64,000 nt of DNA from SURF-21 sp964510515 (GTDB taxonomy: Bacteria > Actinomycetota > Geothermincolia > Geothermincolales > RBG-13-55-18): assembly GCA_964510515.1 (NCBI GenBank), contig CAZEAU010000001.1, positions 182,325 to 246,324 of the forward strand. The letters are read 5' to 3'. Numbering within the stretch: the first letter of the stretch is position 1; every line of letters begins with the position of its first letter. Below are positions 1 through 8,493 of this stretch, in pieces. The translations under genes were made by a program, and so were the position numbers. The notes beneath the pieces are model-generated. The model was given only the letters and a program-made list of their open reading frames with translations. It did no database searches and was not told where the DNA came from.

Positions 1-874
1 TGCGGCCGTCAAAGCCGCTGGCGGCAAGCGTGCTGAGGTCGCGGTCGAGGAAGGAGAAAGCGCCGCGGAAATTGACCACCTGCGTCTCGCGCACGGTGAA
101 GGAGGAGTCGGCATGCAAGGTGATGTCGGTGTCGAAGCGTTCGAACTCCCAGCTCTTCCCGCCGGGCACCGGCTGCGCGAGCATCCCCTCGTCCATGAGC
201 GCCGGGGGCCAGTAGCAGTCGATGGAATAGGAGGAGTCCGCATCCAGGAAGGCGGCCTCTATCACCGCGGTGTCGCTGCCCACGAAGCGGCTGGTTATCT
301 GGCCCGAATAGTGGCTCGGCAGGGCGGTCAGGCTGATGGTTGAGGGGTCGGCGCCGGGAGGGAAGCGCAGGCTCACGGAGGTCTCCTTGATCCCGGAGCC
401 GCGGCTCTCGGGCACCGCCGCCCATTCCCGCAGCCCGATGAGGTCCCCGCTGTTCGTGAAGGCCCTGTCCAGGAGGTATTCGTAGGTGAAGGTCGCCGCC
501 GCGGCGCCCGCGCCGTCGCACCACAGGGTATGGCCGCCCTCTCTCCCTTCGTATCCCCAGGCGCCCTCGGGCAGGGGTTCCCCATCTCCTCCCAGCACCC
601 TGGCCTCGATGAGCTCTCCGTAGGAGGAGGGCACGAACAGGCCGACCTTGACGGAGGTGCCGGCAAAGGCGTAGGAGACCTTGTTGCGGGCCAGCAGCGT
701 GCCGTCCGCGTTGATGGTCAGTTCGGTATGAAAGGAGTCGTAGGAGTATTCGCCTTGAGCCTGCGCGGGGCGGGCGCGAAGAGGGAGCAAGAGCAGGGCA
801 AGGGCGAGGAGGGCCAGGACCACGAAGGCGAGCAAATGCCCTCTATCCGTGCTGCCGCGCCTCTTTGTCGGCAT
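1..874 (-). CDS. DUF2207-type membrane protein, 3' end cut by the window
   Basis: The reading frame stays open from an ATG at 874 down to base 1, so about 291 residues are visible and the C-terminus lies outside. Residues 13-33 form a hydrophobic signal or anchor helix, followed by an exported beta-rich region. A stretch near residue 236 beginning FDTDITLHADSSFTVRE, followed by V-x-N-F-R-G, matches the start of a DUF2207 domain. The part from residue about 43 (YDSFHTELTINADGTL) looks like a diverged first copy of the same fold, so two tandem domains are likely. Upstream on the minus strand is GGGGTGA as ribosome site and a promoter at 935-964. DUF2207 proteins are predicted membrane proteins of unknown function. 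Domain assignment is by eye. Confidence 0.7.
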   Translation of the reverse strand, partial: MPTKRRGSTDRGHLLAFVVLALLALALLLLPLRARPAQAQGEYSYDSFHTELTINADGTLLARNKVSYAFAGTSVKVGLFVPSSYGELIEARVLGGDGEPLPEGAWGYEGREGGHTLWCDGAGAAAATFTYEYLLDRAFTNSGDLIGLREWAAVPESRGSGIKETSVSLRFPPGADPSTISLTALPSHYSGQITSRFVGSDTAVIEAAFLDADSSYSIDCYWPPALMDEGMLAQPVPGGKSWEFERFDTDITLHADSSFTVRETQVVNFRGAFSFLDRDLSTLAASGFDGR

Positions 875-1255
875 GGCGTTCACCCCGATTCACCGCGGAG
901 GGACGAGATAGCTGTTTCGGCTGGAAACCAGGTTATCATAAACCGGGCGGGCCTGCAGCGGCAAGGCTGCGGGGGGGAGGGGAGCTCGCCGCGCGCTCCC
1001 CTCCGGATGCGGCGGCGAGCGAGGCCTGTTCGCCGCGGCGGGCAGCGGGGGCCGGGCGAAGGAAGCGCATGCGCCGTGCGCGTCCCTGTCGCCTGCAGGC
1101 CGGCGCGGTATATACTGTTGCGATGAAAGGGAAGACTCCCTGTCCGCGGCGGGGAGGGGGCGCGGCTTGGCGCCGGATGGGGTTCCGGGCTGCCCGGTGC
1201 GGCCTCGGCTCATGGCGGGTTCGTGTGCCGCGCGGGCTGCATTAAAAGGAGGTAG
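875..1255. other. divergent intergenic region
   Basis: 381 bases separate the divergent DUF2207 gene and the SDR gene. It holds the minus-strand promoter at 935-964 and, on the plus strand, a TATACT hexamer at 1111-1116 that could be the -10 of the SDR gene, though no convincing -35 sits in front of it. The SDR ribosome site AAAGGAGG lies at its right end. No coding frame here looks real. Confidence 0.5.
935..964 (-). promoter_or_regulatory. putative sigma-A promoter for the DUF2207 gene
   Basis: Read on the minus strand, TTGCCG (959-964) and TATGAT (935-940) are separated by 18 bases. The -10 lies about 60 bases upstream of the ATG at 874. Confidence 0.4.
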
Positions 1256-2032
1256 ATGCGGTTGTACGAAGAGCAATTCTCCCTGCAGGGAAAGGTGGCC
1301 ATCGTCACCGGAGGGAGCCGGGGCATAGGACAGGCCATCGCCGAGGGCTACGCCGATATGGGGGCCAAGGTAGTGCTCGCGAGCAGAAAGGCGGAAGCCC
1401 TGGAGGAAGTGCGCAAGGGGATAGAGGCGGCGGGGGGTGAGGCCCTGGTGGTGCCCACGCACATGGGGGACATGGAGGGCATCGCCAGGCTGGTGCGGGA
1501 GACGCTGGACCATTACGGCACCGTGGACATCCTGGTCAACAACGCCGCCACCAACCCCATATTCTGCGGCGTAGGCGACGTGGAGGAAGCCGCCTTCGAA
1601 AAGATCATGGAGGTCAACGTGAAGGGCCTCTTCTTCCTCACCCAGAAGGTGGGCGAGGTGATGTGCGCCAAGGGCTCGGGCGCGGTCATCAACGTCTCCT
1701 CCGAGGCGGGCTCCTGCCCGACCCCCTTCCTGGGCGTGTATTCGATATCCAAGGCGGCGGTGGACATGCTCACCCGGGTCTTCGCGCAGGAATGGGGGCC
1801 CAGGGGGGTAAGGGTGAACGGCATCGCGCCGGGCCTGGTGAAGACCCATTTCAGCCAGGCCCTGTGGGGGAACGAGGCCATACTGCAGACGGCCCTCGCT
1901 TCGACCCCGCTGGGAAGGATGGCCGAGCCCGAGGAGATGGTGGGACTGGCCATCTTCCTGGCCTCGGAGGCCTCGAAGTACATGACCGGCCAGGTCGTCC
2001 TCATAGACGGCGGCCGGGAGATATCGGCCTGA
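1256..2032 (+). CDS. short-chain dehydrogenase/reductase (SDR)
   Basis: A 258-residue classical SDR oxidoreductase using NAD(P)H, cytoplasmic. The Rossmann glycine motif TGGSRGIG is at residues 18-25, the structural NNAA at 95-98, catalytic Ser149 (in NVSSEAG) and the YxxxK pair Tyr162/Lys166. The C-terminal MTGQVVLIDGG is typical of FabG-like and glucose-1-dehydrogenase-like members. AAAGGAGG sits 5-7 bases before the ATG, fixing the start. The substrate cannot be read from sequence. The neighbourhood is rich in CoA-ester enzymes, so a hydroxyacyl substrate is possible, but that is inference. A macrodomain gene follows 294 bases downstream. Confidence 0.92.
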   Translation: MRLYEEQFSLQGKVAIVTGGSRGIGQAIAEGYADMGAKVVLASRKAEALEEVRKGIEAAGGEALVVPTHMGDMEGIARLVRETLDHYGTVDILVNNAATNPIFCGVGDVEEAAFEKIMEVNVKGLFFLTQKVGEVMCAKGSGAVINVSSEAGSCPTPFLGVYSISKAAVDMLTRVFAQEWGPRGVRVNGIAPGLVKTHFSQALWGNEAILQTALASTPLGRMAEPEEMVGLAIFLASEASKYMTGQVVLIDGGREISA

Positions 2033-2326
2033 TGCCCCTGGCTCTGCGATGAGGTGAGAGGATGCGGATGCCTGTTTCGCCCTGGGATGCGGCGGCCATC
2101 GCCAGCATGGAGCCGCGCCACCGGGCGGCGATGCCCTGCGCCCTCGCCGCTCGCTGAAAGCGGCCCGGAAGGGATGCATGGCGGCGCGATGCCCGCTCTG
2201 TGGGGACGAATACGGCTTGGCGCGAGAGGAAGGGGCGCGCCGACGTGCCCCGTGCCGCTGTTTCGTGCGCAAGGCGCGCCCGCAGGCGGCCCGGCACCCC
2301 CGGCGGGGGGAAAGGAGGATGTGAAC

Positions 2327-2860
2327 ATGCGGGAGTTCTTCGGGGGCAGGATAGCGATAAGCAAGGGAGATATCACCGCCTGTGACGTGGACGCCATCGT
2401 CAACGCCGCGAACAAGAGCCTCCTGGGCGGCGGGGGGGTGGACGGAGCCATTCACCGCGCGGCGGGGCCCGAGCTGCTCGCGGAATGCCGCACCCTGGAG
2501 GGGGCCGAGACGGGAGAGGCCAAGATAACCGGGGGTTACCGCCTCAAGGCGCGCCACGTCATCCACACCGTGGGCCCGGTGTGGCACGGCGGCGGCGGGA
2601 ACGAGGAGGGGCTGCTCGCGGACTGCTACCGCAACAGCCTGCGCCTGGCCGCGGAGAAGGGCCTGGCCAGCGTGGCCTTCCCCTCCATCAGCACGGGCGC
2701 ATACGGGTTCCCCATCCGGCTCGCCGCGCCCATAGCCATGCGCACGGTGCGGGAGGTGCTGGAATCCGGCTCCGGAGTGGAGAAGGTCTTCTTCGTATGC
2801 TTCTCCCAAGCCGACCTCGACGTCTACGTGGAGGAGGCGCCGCGGCTGCTGGGAGATTGA
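2327..2860 (+). CDS. macrodomain protein (ADP-ribose / O-acetyl-ADP-ribose hydrolase type)
   Basis: A 177-residue protein made of one macrodomain of the YmdB/MacroD class, which binds ADP-ribose and often removes it from proteins or hydrolyses O-acetyl-ADP-ribose. Visible signatures are GDIT near residue 14, VDAIVNAANK (21-30), the glycine-rich loop GGGGVDGAIH (34-43) and SISTGAYGFP near 120-129. The ATG at 2327 is chosen because AAAGGAGG (2311-2318) lies 8 bases upstream; the GTG two codons earlier is too close to it. The 294 bases between this gene and the SDR gene contain no convincing gene. Confidence 0.9.
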   Translation: MREFFGGRIAISKGDITACDVDAIVNAANKSLLGGGGVDGAIHRAAGPELLAECRTLEGAETGEAKITGGYRLKARHVIHTVGPVWHGGGGNEEGLLADCYRNSLRLAAEKGLASVAFPSISTGAYGFPIRLAAPIAMRTVREVLESGSGVEKVFFVCFSQADLDVYVEEAPRLLGD

Positions 2861-2970
2861 GTTGAGCGGACGCGGCGGGGATAATATGGTTGGCCGCCCG
2901 CAGCGAGGCGCGGGCGATGAAACGGGAGAGAGGCGGGAGGGGCCGAGTCCCGCCGGCGAGGAGAGACGCT

Positions 2971-3705
2971 TTGAACATCCTTTTCGTTTGCACCGGTAAC
3001 ATCTGCCGCAGCGCCATGGCCGAGGCCTTCATGCGCAGGGAGCTCGCCGGCGCCGGCGGCGGTTGCGAGGTGCGGGTGGACTCGGTGGGGCTGCAGGCCG
3101 AGGAGGGCACCCCTCCCCCCGCCCAGGTGGTGGAGGTCATGGGGGAGATGGGCCTGGACATCTCCGCCCACCGCGCCCGCCCGCTCACGGGGGAAGACGT
3201 CGATGAGGCCGACCTCATCCTGGCCATGGCCATGCACAACAGCTCGCGACTGCTCACCGCGTATCAGGAGGCGGTCGACCGCGTGTTCACGCTCAAGGAG
3301 TTCATCCTCCAGGGCGAGGCGAAGGGGAGAGAGCTGGAGGAGAGCGATCCCGAGGAGAGGCTGCGCAGCCTGAGGGGCTGGATACGCCATATCGAGGGTT
3401 TTGACGCCGATTCCACGCGGAGGGGTCTGGACGGGCAGCTGCGCCTCTTCCTCCTCCATTATTTCCACCTCTACGACCACTCTTTCACCATCGACGATCC
3501 GCTGGGCCAGTCCATGGATTTCATGCGCCGCACCGCGGCGGAGATAAAGGAGGCGATAAACCGCCTGGTGGGCGTGGATCTGCTGGCGTTGACGACGAGT
3601 AAGGATACCGCTTGCGACCCCGCGGGAGGCGCCGCGGGAGGGGCGGCAGAAGGCAAGGAGGTGGACATTGGAGGACGTACTTTTCAGGCGGGAAGACCAG
3701 GTTGA
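2971..3705 (+). CDS. low-molecular-weight protein phosphatase family with a large insertion
   Basis: The P-loop CTGNICRS gives nucleophile Cys7 and Arg13 of the low-molecular-weight tyrosine/arginine phosphatase fold. The family's general-acid loop normally reads DPF or DPY; here it is DDPLG at about residues 175-179. Between TLKEF (near 107) and that loop lie roughly 60 extra residues, rich in charged and aromatic side chains, so the protein is 244 rather than about 150 residues. A low-complexity Gly/Ala tail ends it. The start is taken as TTG 2971 behind GAGGAG (2958-2963); an in-frame ATG at 2917 lacks a good ribosome site. Its 3' end overlaps the crotonase gene by 38 bases, implying co-translation. 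Substrate unknown. Confidence 0.8.
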   Translation: MNILFVCTGNICRSAMAEAFMRRELAGAGGGCEVRVDSVGLQAEEGTPPPAQVVEVMGEMGLDISAHRARPLTGEDVDEADLILAMAMHNSSRLLTAYQEAVDRVFTLKEFILQGEAKGRELEESDPEERLRSLRGWIRHIEGFDADSTRRGLDGQLRLFLLHYFHLYDHSFTIDDPLGQSMDFMRRTAAEIKEAINRLVGVDLLALTTSKDTACDPAGGAAGGAAEGKEVDIGGRTFQAGRPG

Positions 3706-4459
3706 GATCATCACCCTGAACCGGCCGCAGACGATGAATTGTTTCAACAACACCATGCTCTACGAGATGACCCGCAGGTTCGCCGAGCTGCATCAGGACG
3801 ACGACTGCCGCGCGGTGGTGATAACCGGCTCCGGACGGGGCTTCTGCACCGGGGCCGACCTCACGGGGGGCGGGGCGCGCGCGGATGCGCATACTCCCAT
3901 GGGCATGCGCCTCACCACCCACATCTATTCCGCCGTCATCCGGGGCCTGGTGAACATGGAGAAGCCGGTGATCGGCGCCATAAACGGCGACGCGGCCGGG
4001 GCGGGCTGCAATTTCGCCCTCGCCTGCGACCTGCTCATCGCCTCCGAGCAGGCGCGCTTCATACAGGTCTTCGTGCGCAGGGGCCTGGTGGTGGACATGG
4101 GCGGCACCTTTTTCCTGCCGCGCCTGGTCGGCCTCTCCAAGGCCAAGGAATTGGCTTTCTCCGGCGAGGCCATCGACGCCGCCCGGGCCCTGGAGCTGGG
4201 CCTGGTATGCAAAGTCGTCCCTCCCGAGAGCCTCATGGAGGAGGCCCTGGAGATGGCGCGCAAGCTGGCGCAGGGGCCGACCCGCGCCATCGGCATGATC
4301 AAGCGCATGCTCAACCGCTCCTTCGACTCCGACCTGGAGACGGCCCTGGAGATGGAGGCGACCATGCAGGGAGTGGCGGTGAGCACGCCGGACGTGGTCG
4401 AGGGGATAACCTCGTTCCTGCAGAAAAGGCCGGCGGATTTCACCGGCAAGAGCTGTTGA
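3668..4459 (+). CDS. enoyl-CoA hydratase/isomerase (crotonase superfamily)
   Basis: A 263-residue crotonase acting on CoA thioesters. The oxyanion-hole segments are GRGFCTGADL and GDAAGAGCNFALACDL. The two glutamates of classical enoyl-CoA hydratase are replaced: Asn stands in the GGGCE position and Phe in the QPE position. Instead Asp143 in RRGLVVDMGG aligns with the catalytic acid of PaaG-like isomerases (usual form VPDxGG), so an isomerase or hydratase of that branch is more likely than a standard ECH. The C-terminal EGITSFLQKRPADFTGK is family-typical. Translation starts at TTG 3668, 6 bases after AAGGAGG (3655-3661). Confidence 0.88.
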   Translation: MEDVLFRREDQVEIITLNRPQTMNCFNNTMLYEMTRRFAELHQDDDCRAVVITGSGRGFCTGADLTGGGARADAHTPMGMRLTTHIYSAVIRGLVNMEKPVIGAINGDAAGAGCNFALACDLLIASEQARFIQVFVRRGLVVDMGGTFFLPRLVGLSKAKELAFSGEAIDAARALELGLVCKVVPPESLMEEALEMARKLAQGPTRAIGMIKRMLNRSFDSDLETALEMEATMQGVAVSTPDVVEGITSFLQKRPADFTGKSC

Positions 4460-4496
4460 GGGAGGCCGCGCACGCCGGGCGTTGAAAGGGGGCGCC

Positions 4497-5714
4497 ATGC
4501 AGGCCCTGACCTTCGAGTACAGCGTTCCGAGATACCTGCTCGTCGGGGCGCTGGGCGGGCGCCTGCCCCGCCTGCTGACCTCGCGGCTGGCGCCCGTGCA
4601 GATGAGGGAGACGGAGGAGCCGGGCCTCATAGGGCCGGAGTGGGTGAAGATAAGGCCCAGGCTCTCCGGCCTCTGCGGCAGCGACCTGGGCATCGTCAGG
4701 TGCAGGGAGAACCTGACCCTGCAGCCCTTCGCCTCCTTCCCCTTCGTGCTCGGCCACGAGGTGTGCGGCGAGGTCGCCGCCTGCGGGGAGGCGGTGGAGG
4801 GGTTCGGTGAAGGGGAGCGGGTCACGGTGATGCCCGCCCTCGGCTGCGAGCAGAGGGAGATCGACCCTCCCTGCCGCGTATGCGCCGACGGGCGCTACTG
4901 CACCTGCGAGAACTGGACCGAGGGCAGGCTCCCGCCGGGGATGTTCGTGGGCAATACGGCCGGCGTCCCCGGTTTCATAAGCGAGATGGGGGTGGCCCAC
5001 GCGGCGCAGCTCCACGCCGTGCCCCGGGAGGTGAGCGACGAGAACGCGGTCATGGTGGAGCCCTTCTCGACCGCCCTGCACATGGTGAGCGGAAACGATA
5101 TCGCGGCCGCGGAGACGGTGCTCGTCGTCGGGCTGGGGGTGATGGGGCTGTGCACGGTGGCGGCGCTCAGGGCCCTGCACCCGCAGGTGCGCGTCCTCGG
5201 CGTCGAGCACGACCCGTTCCATTCCCAGGTGGCCAGGGATATGGGGGTGGAGGAGGTGGTTGAGCCGGGCGGGAAGCGCTTCTACCGCCGCATCGCCGAC
5301 CTCACCGCGGCGAAGATGTACACGCCGCTGATGGCCGCACCCGTGCTCATAGGCGGCGTGGACCGCGTCTTCGACGCCGTGGGCTCGACCGCCAGCGTGG
5401 ACAGCTCGCTGCGCGTCCTCGCCCACGCGGGGACCTACAACATGCTCGGCATCAGCGAGGTGAAGAAAATAGACTGGACCCCGGTGTGGCTCAAGGAGCT
5501 GACCCTGCGGGGGATATACGAGTACGGCAGGGAGGAGAGGGAGGGGAGGCTGGTGCACGATTTCGAGCGGGCGCTGCGGCTGATGTCCTCCGGGCAGGTG
5601 GACCTCTCCCATCTCATAACGCACAGGTTCAGCCTGCGCGAGTGGCCCCGGGCCCTGGACACGGCCCTGCATAAAGGCCGGGAGAAAGCCATCAAGATCG
5701 TTTTCACCGGCTGA
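4497..5714 (+). CDS. zinc-dependent medium-chain alcohol dehydrogenase
   Basis: About 405 residues of the zinc MDR family. Catalytic-zinc ligands are visible as Cys60 in GLCGSD and His87-Glu88 in GHEV. A four-cysteine structural zinc loop follows (CEQ...CRVCADGRYC). The NAD(P) site VVGLGVMGLC is near residues 205-215. The ATG at 4497 has AAAGGGGG 5 bases upstream; a TTG five codons earlier overlaps that site and is rejected. Family members oxidise alcohols, polyols or threonine-like substrates; the substrate here is not readable. It lies 37 bases after the crotonase and probably shares its transcript. Confidence 0.9.
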   Translation: MQALTFEYSVPRYLLVGALGGRLPRLLTSRLAPVQMRETEEPGLIGPEWVKIRPRLSGLCGSDLGIVRCRENLTLQPFASFPFVLGHEVCGEVAACGEAVEGFGEGERVTVMPALGCEQREIDPPCRVCADGRYCTCENWTEGRLPPGMFVGNTAGVPGFISEMGVAHAAQLHAVPREVSDENAVMVEPFSTALHMVSGNDIAAAETVLVVGLGVMGLCTVAALRALHPQVRVLGVEHDPFHSQVARDMGVEEVVEPGGKRFYRRIADLTAAKMYTPLMAAPVLIGGVDRVFDAVGSTASVDSSLRVLAHAGTYNMLGISEVKKIDWTPVWLKELTLRGIYEYGREEREGRLVHDFERALRLMSSGQVDLSHLITHRFSLREWPRALDTALHKGREKAIKIVFTG

Positions 5715-5934
5715 GCCCATCCACAACTGAGGGCATAATCGCTTGCGGAGCCTTCTCGAACGACATACGCTGGTTATTGGCCGCCTCGCTCCCGTCTCGA
5801 TAGAGGCCTGGGTTGTCGCCCCATCCTGGCGATGGCCGCCCCGGTCAGGGCGGCGGTGTCGCCGGGGGGAGATCGCGGAGCCTGGTGGTCTTAACCCCTG
5901 GCAGGTATGCGCGACCGAGAAAGAAGAGGAAAAG

Positions 5935-6648
5935 ATGTCAAACCAGCCCATAGCGTTCTTCGACCTCGACCACACCCTTCTGGATGGGGCCAACGGCAAC
6001 CTCATCGTCATCTACATGGTGAAGAAACGCCTGCTGGGCATGGAAGCGGTGTGGAAGGTGGTGAAGTTCACTACCCTCTACCGCCTCAACCGCCTGCCGC
6101 GGGAGGAGGTTTACCGCTGGACTTTTCAGGAATGCGGAAAATACCCCATCGCGGAGCTTCTGCGCCTGCTGGACGAGGCCTACGCGGCCTGCGTGATGCC
6201 GCGCCTCGTGCGCGAGGGCGCGGAATGCGTCGCCGGCCACAAGGCGAGGGGGCATCACACCGTCATCGCCACGGCGGCGGCGGAATACATGACGGAGAAG
6301 GTGAGGGTGCAGCTGGGGGCGGACGGGATCATAGCCGCACGGGCGCCGGTGCGGGATGGCTACCTCACCGACGAGCTCGAGCGGCCGCTCCCCTATGCGG
6401 AGGGAAAGGAGGCCCAGGCCAGAAATTACGCGGCTCTCAGGGGCGTGGACCTCGCGGACTGTTACTTCTATTCGGACAGCCTGTCCGACCTGCCGCTGCT
6501 GAGAGCCGTGGGGAATCCGGTCGCCGTCAACCCGCAGCGGGCCCTGAGGAGGGTGGCCGCCGATGAGGGTTGGCCGGTGCTTTCCTGGAGGACGCGCGCG
6601 GGATTCACCGAGCCCGGCGCGGTGGAGACGCCGACCTTTCCGGGTTGA
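5935..6648 (+). CDS. HAD-superfamily phosphatase, subfamily IB-like
   Basis: 237 residues. Motif I is FFDLDHTLLDG with nucleophile Asp10 and acid/base Asp12. Motif II is the TAAAEYMTEK segment and motif IV is SDSLSDLPLL with Asp181 as the magnesium ligand. An all-alpha cap lies between motifs I and II, as in SerB/CicA-type HAD-IB enzymes that hydrolyse phosphoserine, lysophospholipid or similar monoesters. Start ATG 5935 follows AAGAGGA. The 220 bases upstream contain no gene. Confidence 0.85.
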   Translation: MSNQPIAFFDLDHTLLDGANGNLIVIYMVKKRLLGMEAVWKVVKFTTLYRLNRLPREEVYRWTFQECGKYPIAELLRLLDEAYAACVMPRLVREGAECVAGHKARGHHTVIATAAAEYMTEKVRVQLGADGIIAARAPVRDGYLTDELERPLPYAEGKEAQARNYAALRGVDLADCYFYSDSLSDLPLLRAVGNPVAVNPQRALRRVAADEGWPVLSWRTRAGFTEPGAVETPTFPG

Positions 6649-6685
6649 GGGCGGCGGGGGGGGTGCCGGGAAAGCGCGGCGCCGC

Positions 6686-6714
6686 TTGACTGTGGAGGCC
6701 GCGGGAAATATAAA
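6686..6714 (+). promoter_or_regulatory. strong sigma-A type promoter
   Basis: TTGACT (6686-6691), a 17-base spacer and TATAAA (6709-6714). Transcription would begin near 6721, about 40 bases before the 57-residue membrane peptide gene. It is one of the best promoter matches in the window. Confidence 0.65.
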
Positions 6715-6759
6715 GGAATTGCGCGTCCTGGGAGGGGTGCGAGCGGGGGGAGGCTGCAG

Positions 6760-6933
6760 ATGGGGAGATCGGCTGAAACACCCTTGAGATCCGCGTTGCC
6801 ATATATTGCCTGCTTATGCGCGGGGACGCTCCTGGGCGTGGTATGGGCGATGCGCCTCGATGACGAGCAGCAGCGGCGGATCAAGAAGAACCTCTTTGAA
6901 CTGCGCGAGATGCCGTTCCGGGTCTTCATCTAA
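6760..6933 (+). CDS. 57-residue single-pass membrane peptide, unknown function
   Basis: A small frame beginning ATG 6760, 6 bases after the ribosome site GGGGGGAGG (6745-6753) and just downstream of the promoter at 6686-6714. Residues about 12-31 form one hydrophobic helix (ALPYIACLCAGTLLGVVWA), followed by a charged amphipathic tail (RLDDEQQRRIKKNLFELRE) ending PFRVFI. It ends 11 bases before the CrtI-like flavoprotein gene, so the two are probably co-transcribed and the peptide may anchor or accompany that enzyme at the membrane. No family recognised. Support is the promoter, ribosome site and protein-like composition. Confidence 0.65.
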   Translation: MGRSAETPLRSALPYIACLCAGTLLGVVWAMRLDDEQQRRIKKNLFELREMPFRVFI

Positions 6934-6944
6934 GGGGTGGTGAA

Positions 6945-8492
6945 ATGGGCTACGATTACGACGCTATCATTATCGGCGCCGGCGTAGGCGGACTGACCGC
7001 GGCCTCGCTGCTGGCCAAGGAAGGCCTCAAGGTGCTGGTGCTGGAGAGGCTGGAGAGGGTGGGGGGCTGCTGCTCAAACTACGACGTCAACGGCTTCAAG
7101 CCGGAGGTGGGGGCGGTCTTCGTCATCGGCCACGAGCTCTACTACAAGCTCTTCGAGCTGCTCGACCTCAGGCTGGAGGATTACCTGGACTGGGACGTCA
7201 TCGACCCCGTTTACCACGTATATTTCGGGGACGGCAAGGACGTGGCGCTGCCCAGGGACATGGATGAGATGGCCGGGGTGGTCAGGGAGCTGGCCCCGCA
7301 GGACGTGGACGGGTATTATCGCTACTGCCGGGACCTGGGCAAGATACAGGACGCCATGCTCGGCTTTACAGCCAACCCCATGCCCGAGATACGCAGGCTC
7401 ACCAAGCTCTCCAGCCTGGTCAAGCTGTTCAGCAGCAAGGCGCTCATCCCCGCCCTGCCCGTCAACGTCAAGCTGGGCCTGAACAACCTGGACAAGGTGG
7501 TGAAGAGCTATTTCTCCGACCCGCACGTGCGCATGATATTCGGCTGGGAGAACATGTACGCGGGGCTGCCCGCGCACCGCTGCTTCGGGCTCTTCGCCAT
7601 GATCACCTACATGGGCCACATGGGATATTACTACCCCAAGGGGGGCATGGTATCCATTCCCAATGCGCTGGCCCGCATCGCCCGGGACTTCGGCGCCGAG
7701 GTGCGTCTGGAGGCGGAGGTGGAGAGCATCGTGCTGCAGGGCCGGGAGGCGAAGGGCGTGAGGATGGCCGGCGGGGAGGTCCTCTCCGCCCGTGCGGTGG
7801 TCTCCAACACCCATTCCCGCTTCACCTATCTCAACCTGCTCAAGGATGCCGGCCTGCCGTCATGGGTGACGCGCACGGTGCGTCGCCAGCCCTGCTCCAT
7901 ACCCGCCCCCATGTTCTATGCGGGACTGTCGGAGCGGCTGGACAGCGTGAAGGCGCACATGTCCCTGGTGACCCTGGGAAACGAGCAGGTGGACAACATC
8001 TGGACGGACTACTACGACCGCGGGCTCATGTACCGCCCCGCGGACGGCATGTACCTGGTCATAGACCCCAGCTTCGACGACCCGAGCCTGGCCCCCCCGG
8101 GCAAGCAGGTGCTGTACACTATCTACATCGCCCCCTATAAGCTCAAGTATCACGACTGGGACGATATCGCGGAGGAATGGGCCTGGGAGTGCATCGAGCA
8201 TCTCGACAAGAGGTGTTATCCTGGTCTCGCCAGCCGCGTGGAGTGGGTGGATTCCGTCCCCCCGACCGAACTGGAGAGGCGCCTCAATGTCGCCGAGGGA
8301 GCCTTCTTCGGTATCGAGATGAGCGTGCCCAACCTGGGGCCCTTCCGCCCCAACTACCGCTCGCGCTTCATAGACCGCCTCTATCAGGCGGGGCAGAGCA
8401 CCAATCCCGGCCTGGGCGTGCCCGGGGCGATGATATCGGGCATGGCCGTGGCCAGCTTCATGCTCAACGATTGGCCGCGGAAGCTGGCCTAG
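6945..8492 (+). CDS. phytoene desaturase/carotenoid isomerase-like FAD oxidoreductase
   Basis: 515 residues of the CrtI/CrtISO flavoprotein family. The N-terminal dinucleotide motif IIGAGVGGLTAASLLAKEG binds FAD. The C-terminal region with PGAMISGMAVA matches the second FAD-contact segment of the family. Relatives desaturate or isomerise carotenoids or saturate other isoprenoids, but many actinobacterial and deltaproteobacterial members are uncharacterised. No phytoene synthase or other carotenoid gene is visible nearby, so a carotenoid role is not supported by context. It shares a transcript with the 57-residue membrane peptide. Ribosome site AAGGGGTGG precedes the ATG. Confidence 0.85.
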   Translation: MGYDYDAIIIGAGVGGLTAASLLAKEGLKVLVLERLERVGGCCSNYDVNGFKPEVGAVFVIGHELYYKLFELLDLRLEDYLDWDVIDPVYHVYFGDGKDVALPRDMDEMAGVVRELAPQDVDGYYRYCRDLGKIQDAMLGFTANPMPEIRRLTKLSSLVKLFSSKALIPALPVNVKLGLNNLDKVVKSYFSDPHVRMIFGWENMYAGLPAHRCFGLFAMITYMGHMGYYYPKGGMVSIPNALARIARDFGAEVRLEAEVESIVLQGREAKGVRMAGGEVLSARAVVSNTHSRFTYLNLLKDAGLPSWVTRTVRRQPCSIPAPMFYAGLSERLDSVKAHMSLVTLGNEQVDNIWTDYYDRGLMYRPADGMYLVIDPSFDDPSLAPPGKQVLYTIYIAPYKLKYHDWDDIAEEWAWECIEHLDKRCYPGLASRVEWVDSVPPTELERRLNVAEGAFFGIEMSVPNLGPFRPNYRSRFIDRLYQAGQSTNPGLGVPGAMISGMAVASFMLNDWPRKLA

Positions 8493-8493
8493 G

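Noticed and set aside
890..2809. 639-codon minus-strand frame
   Set aside because: Antisense to the SDR and macrodomain genes.
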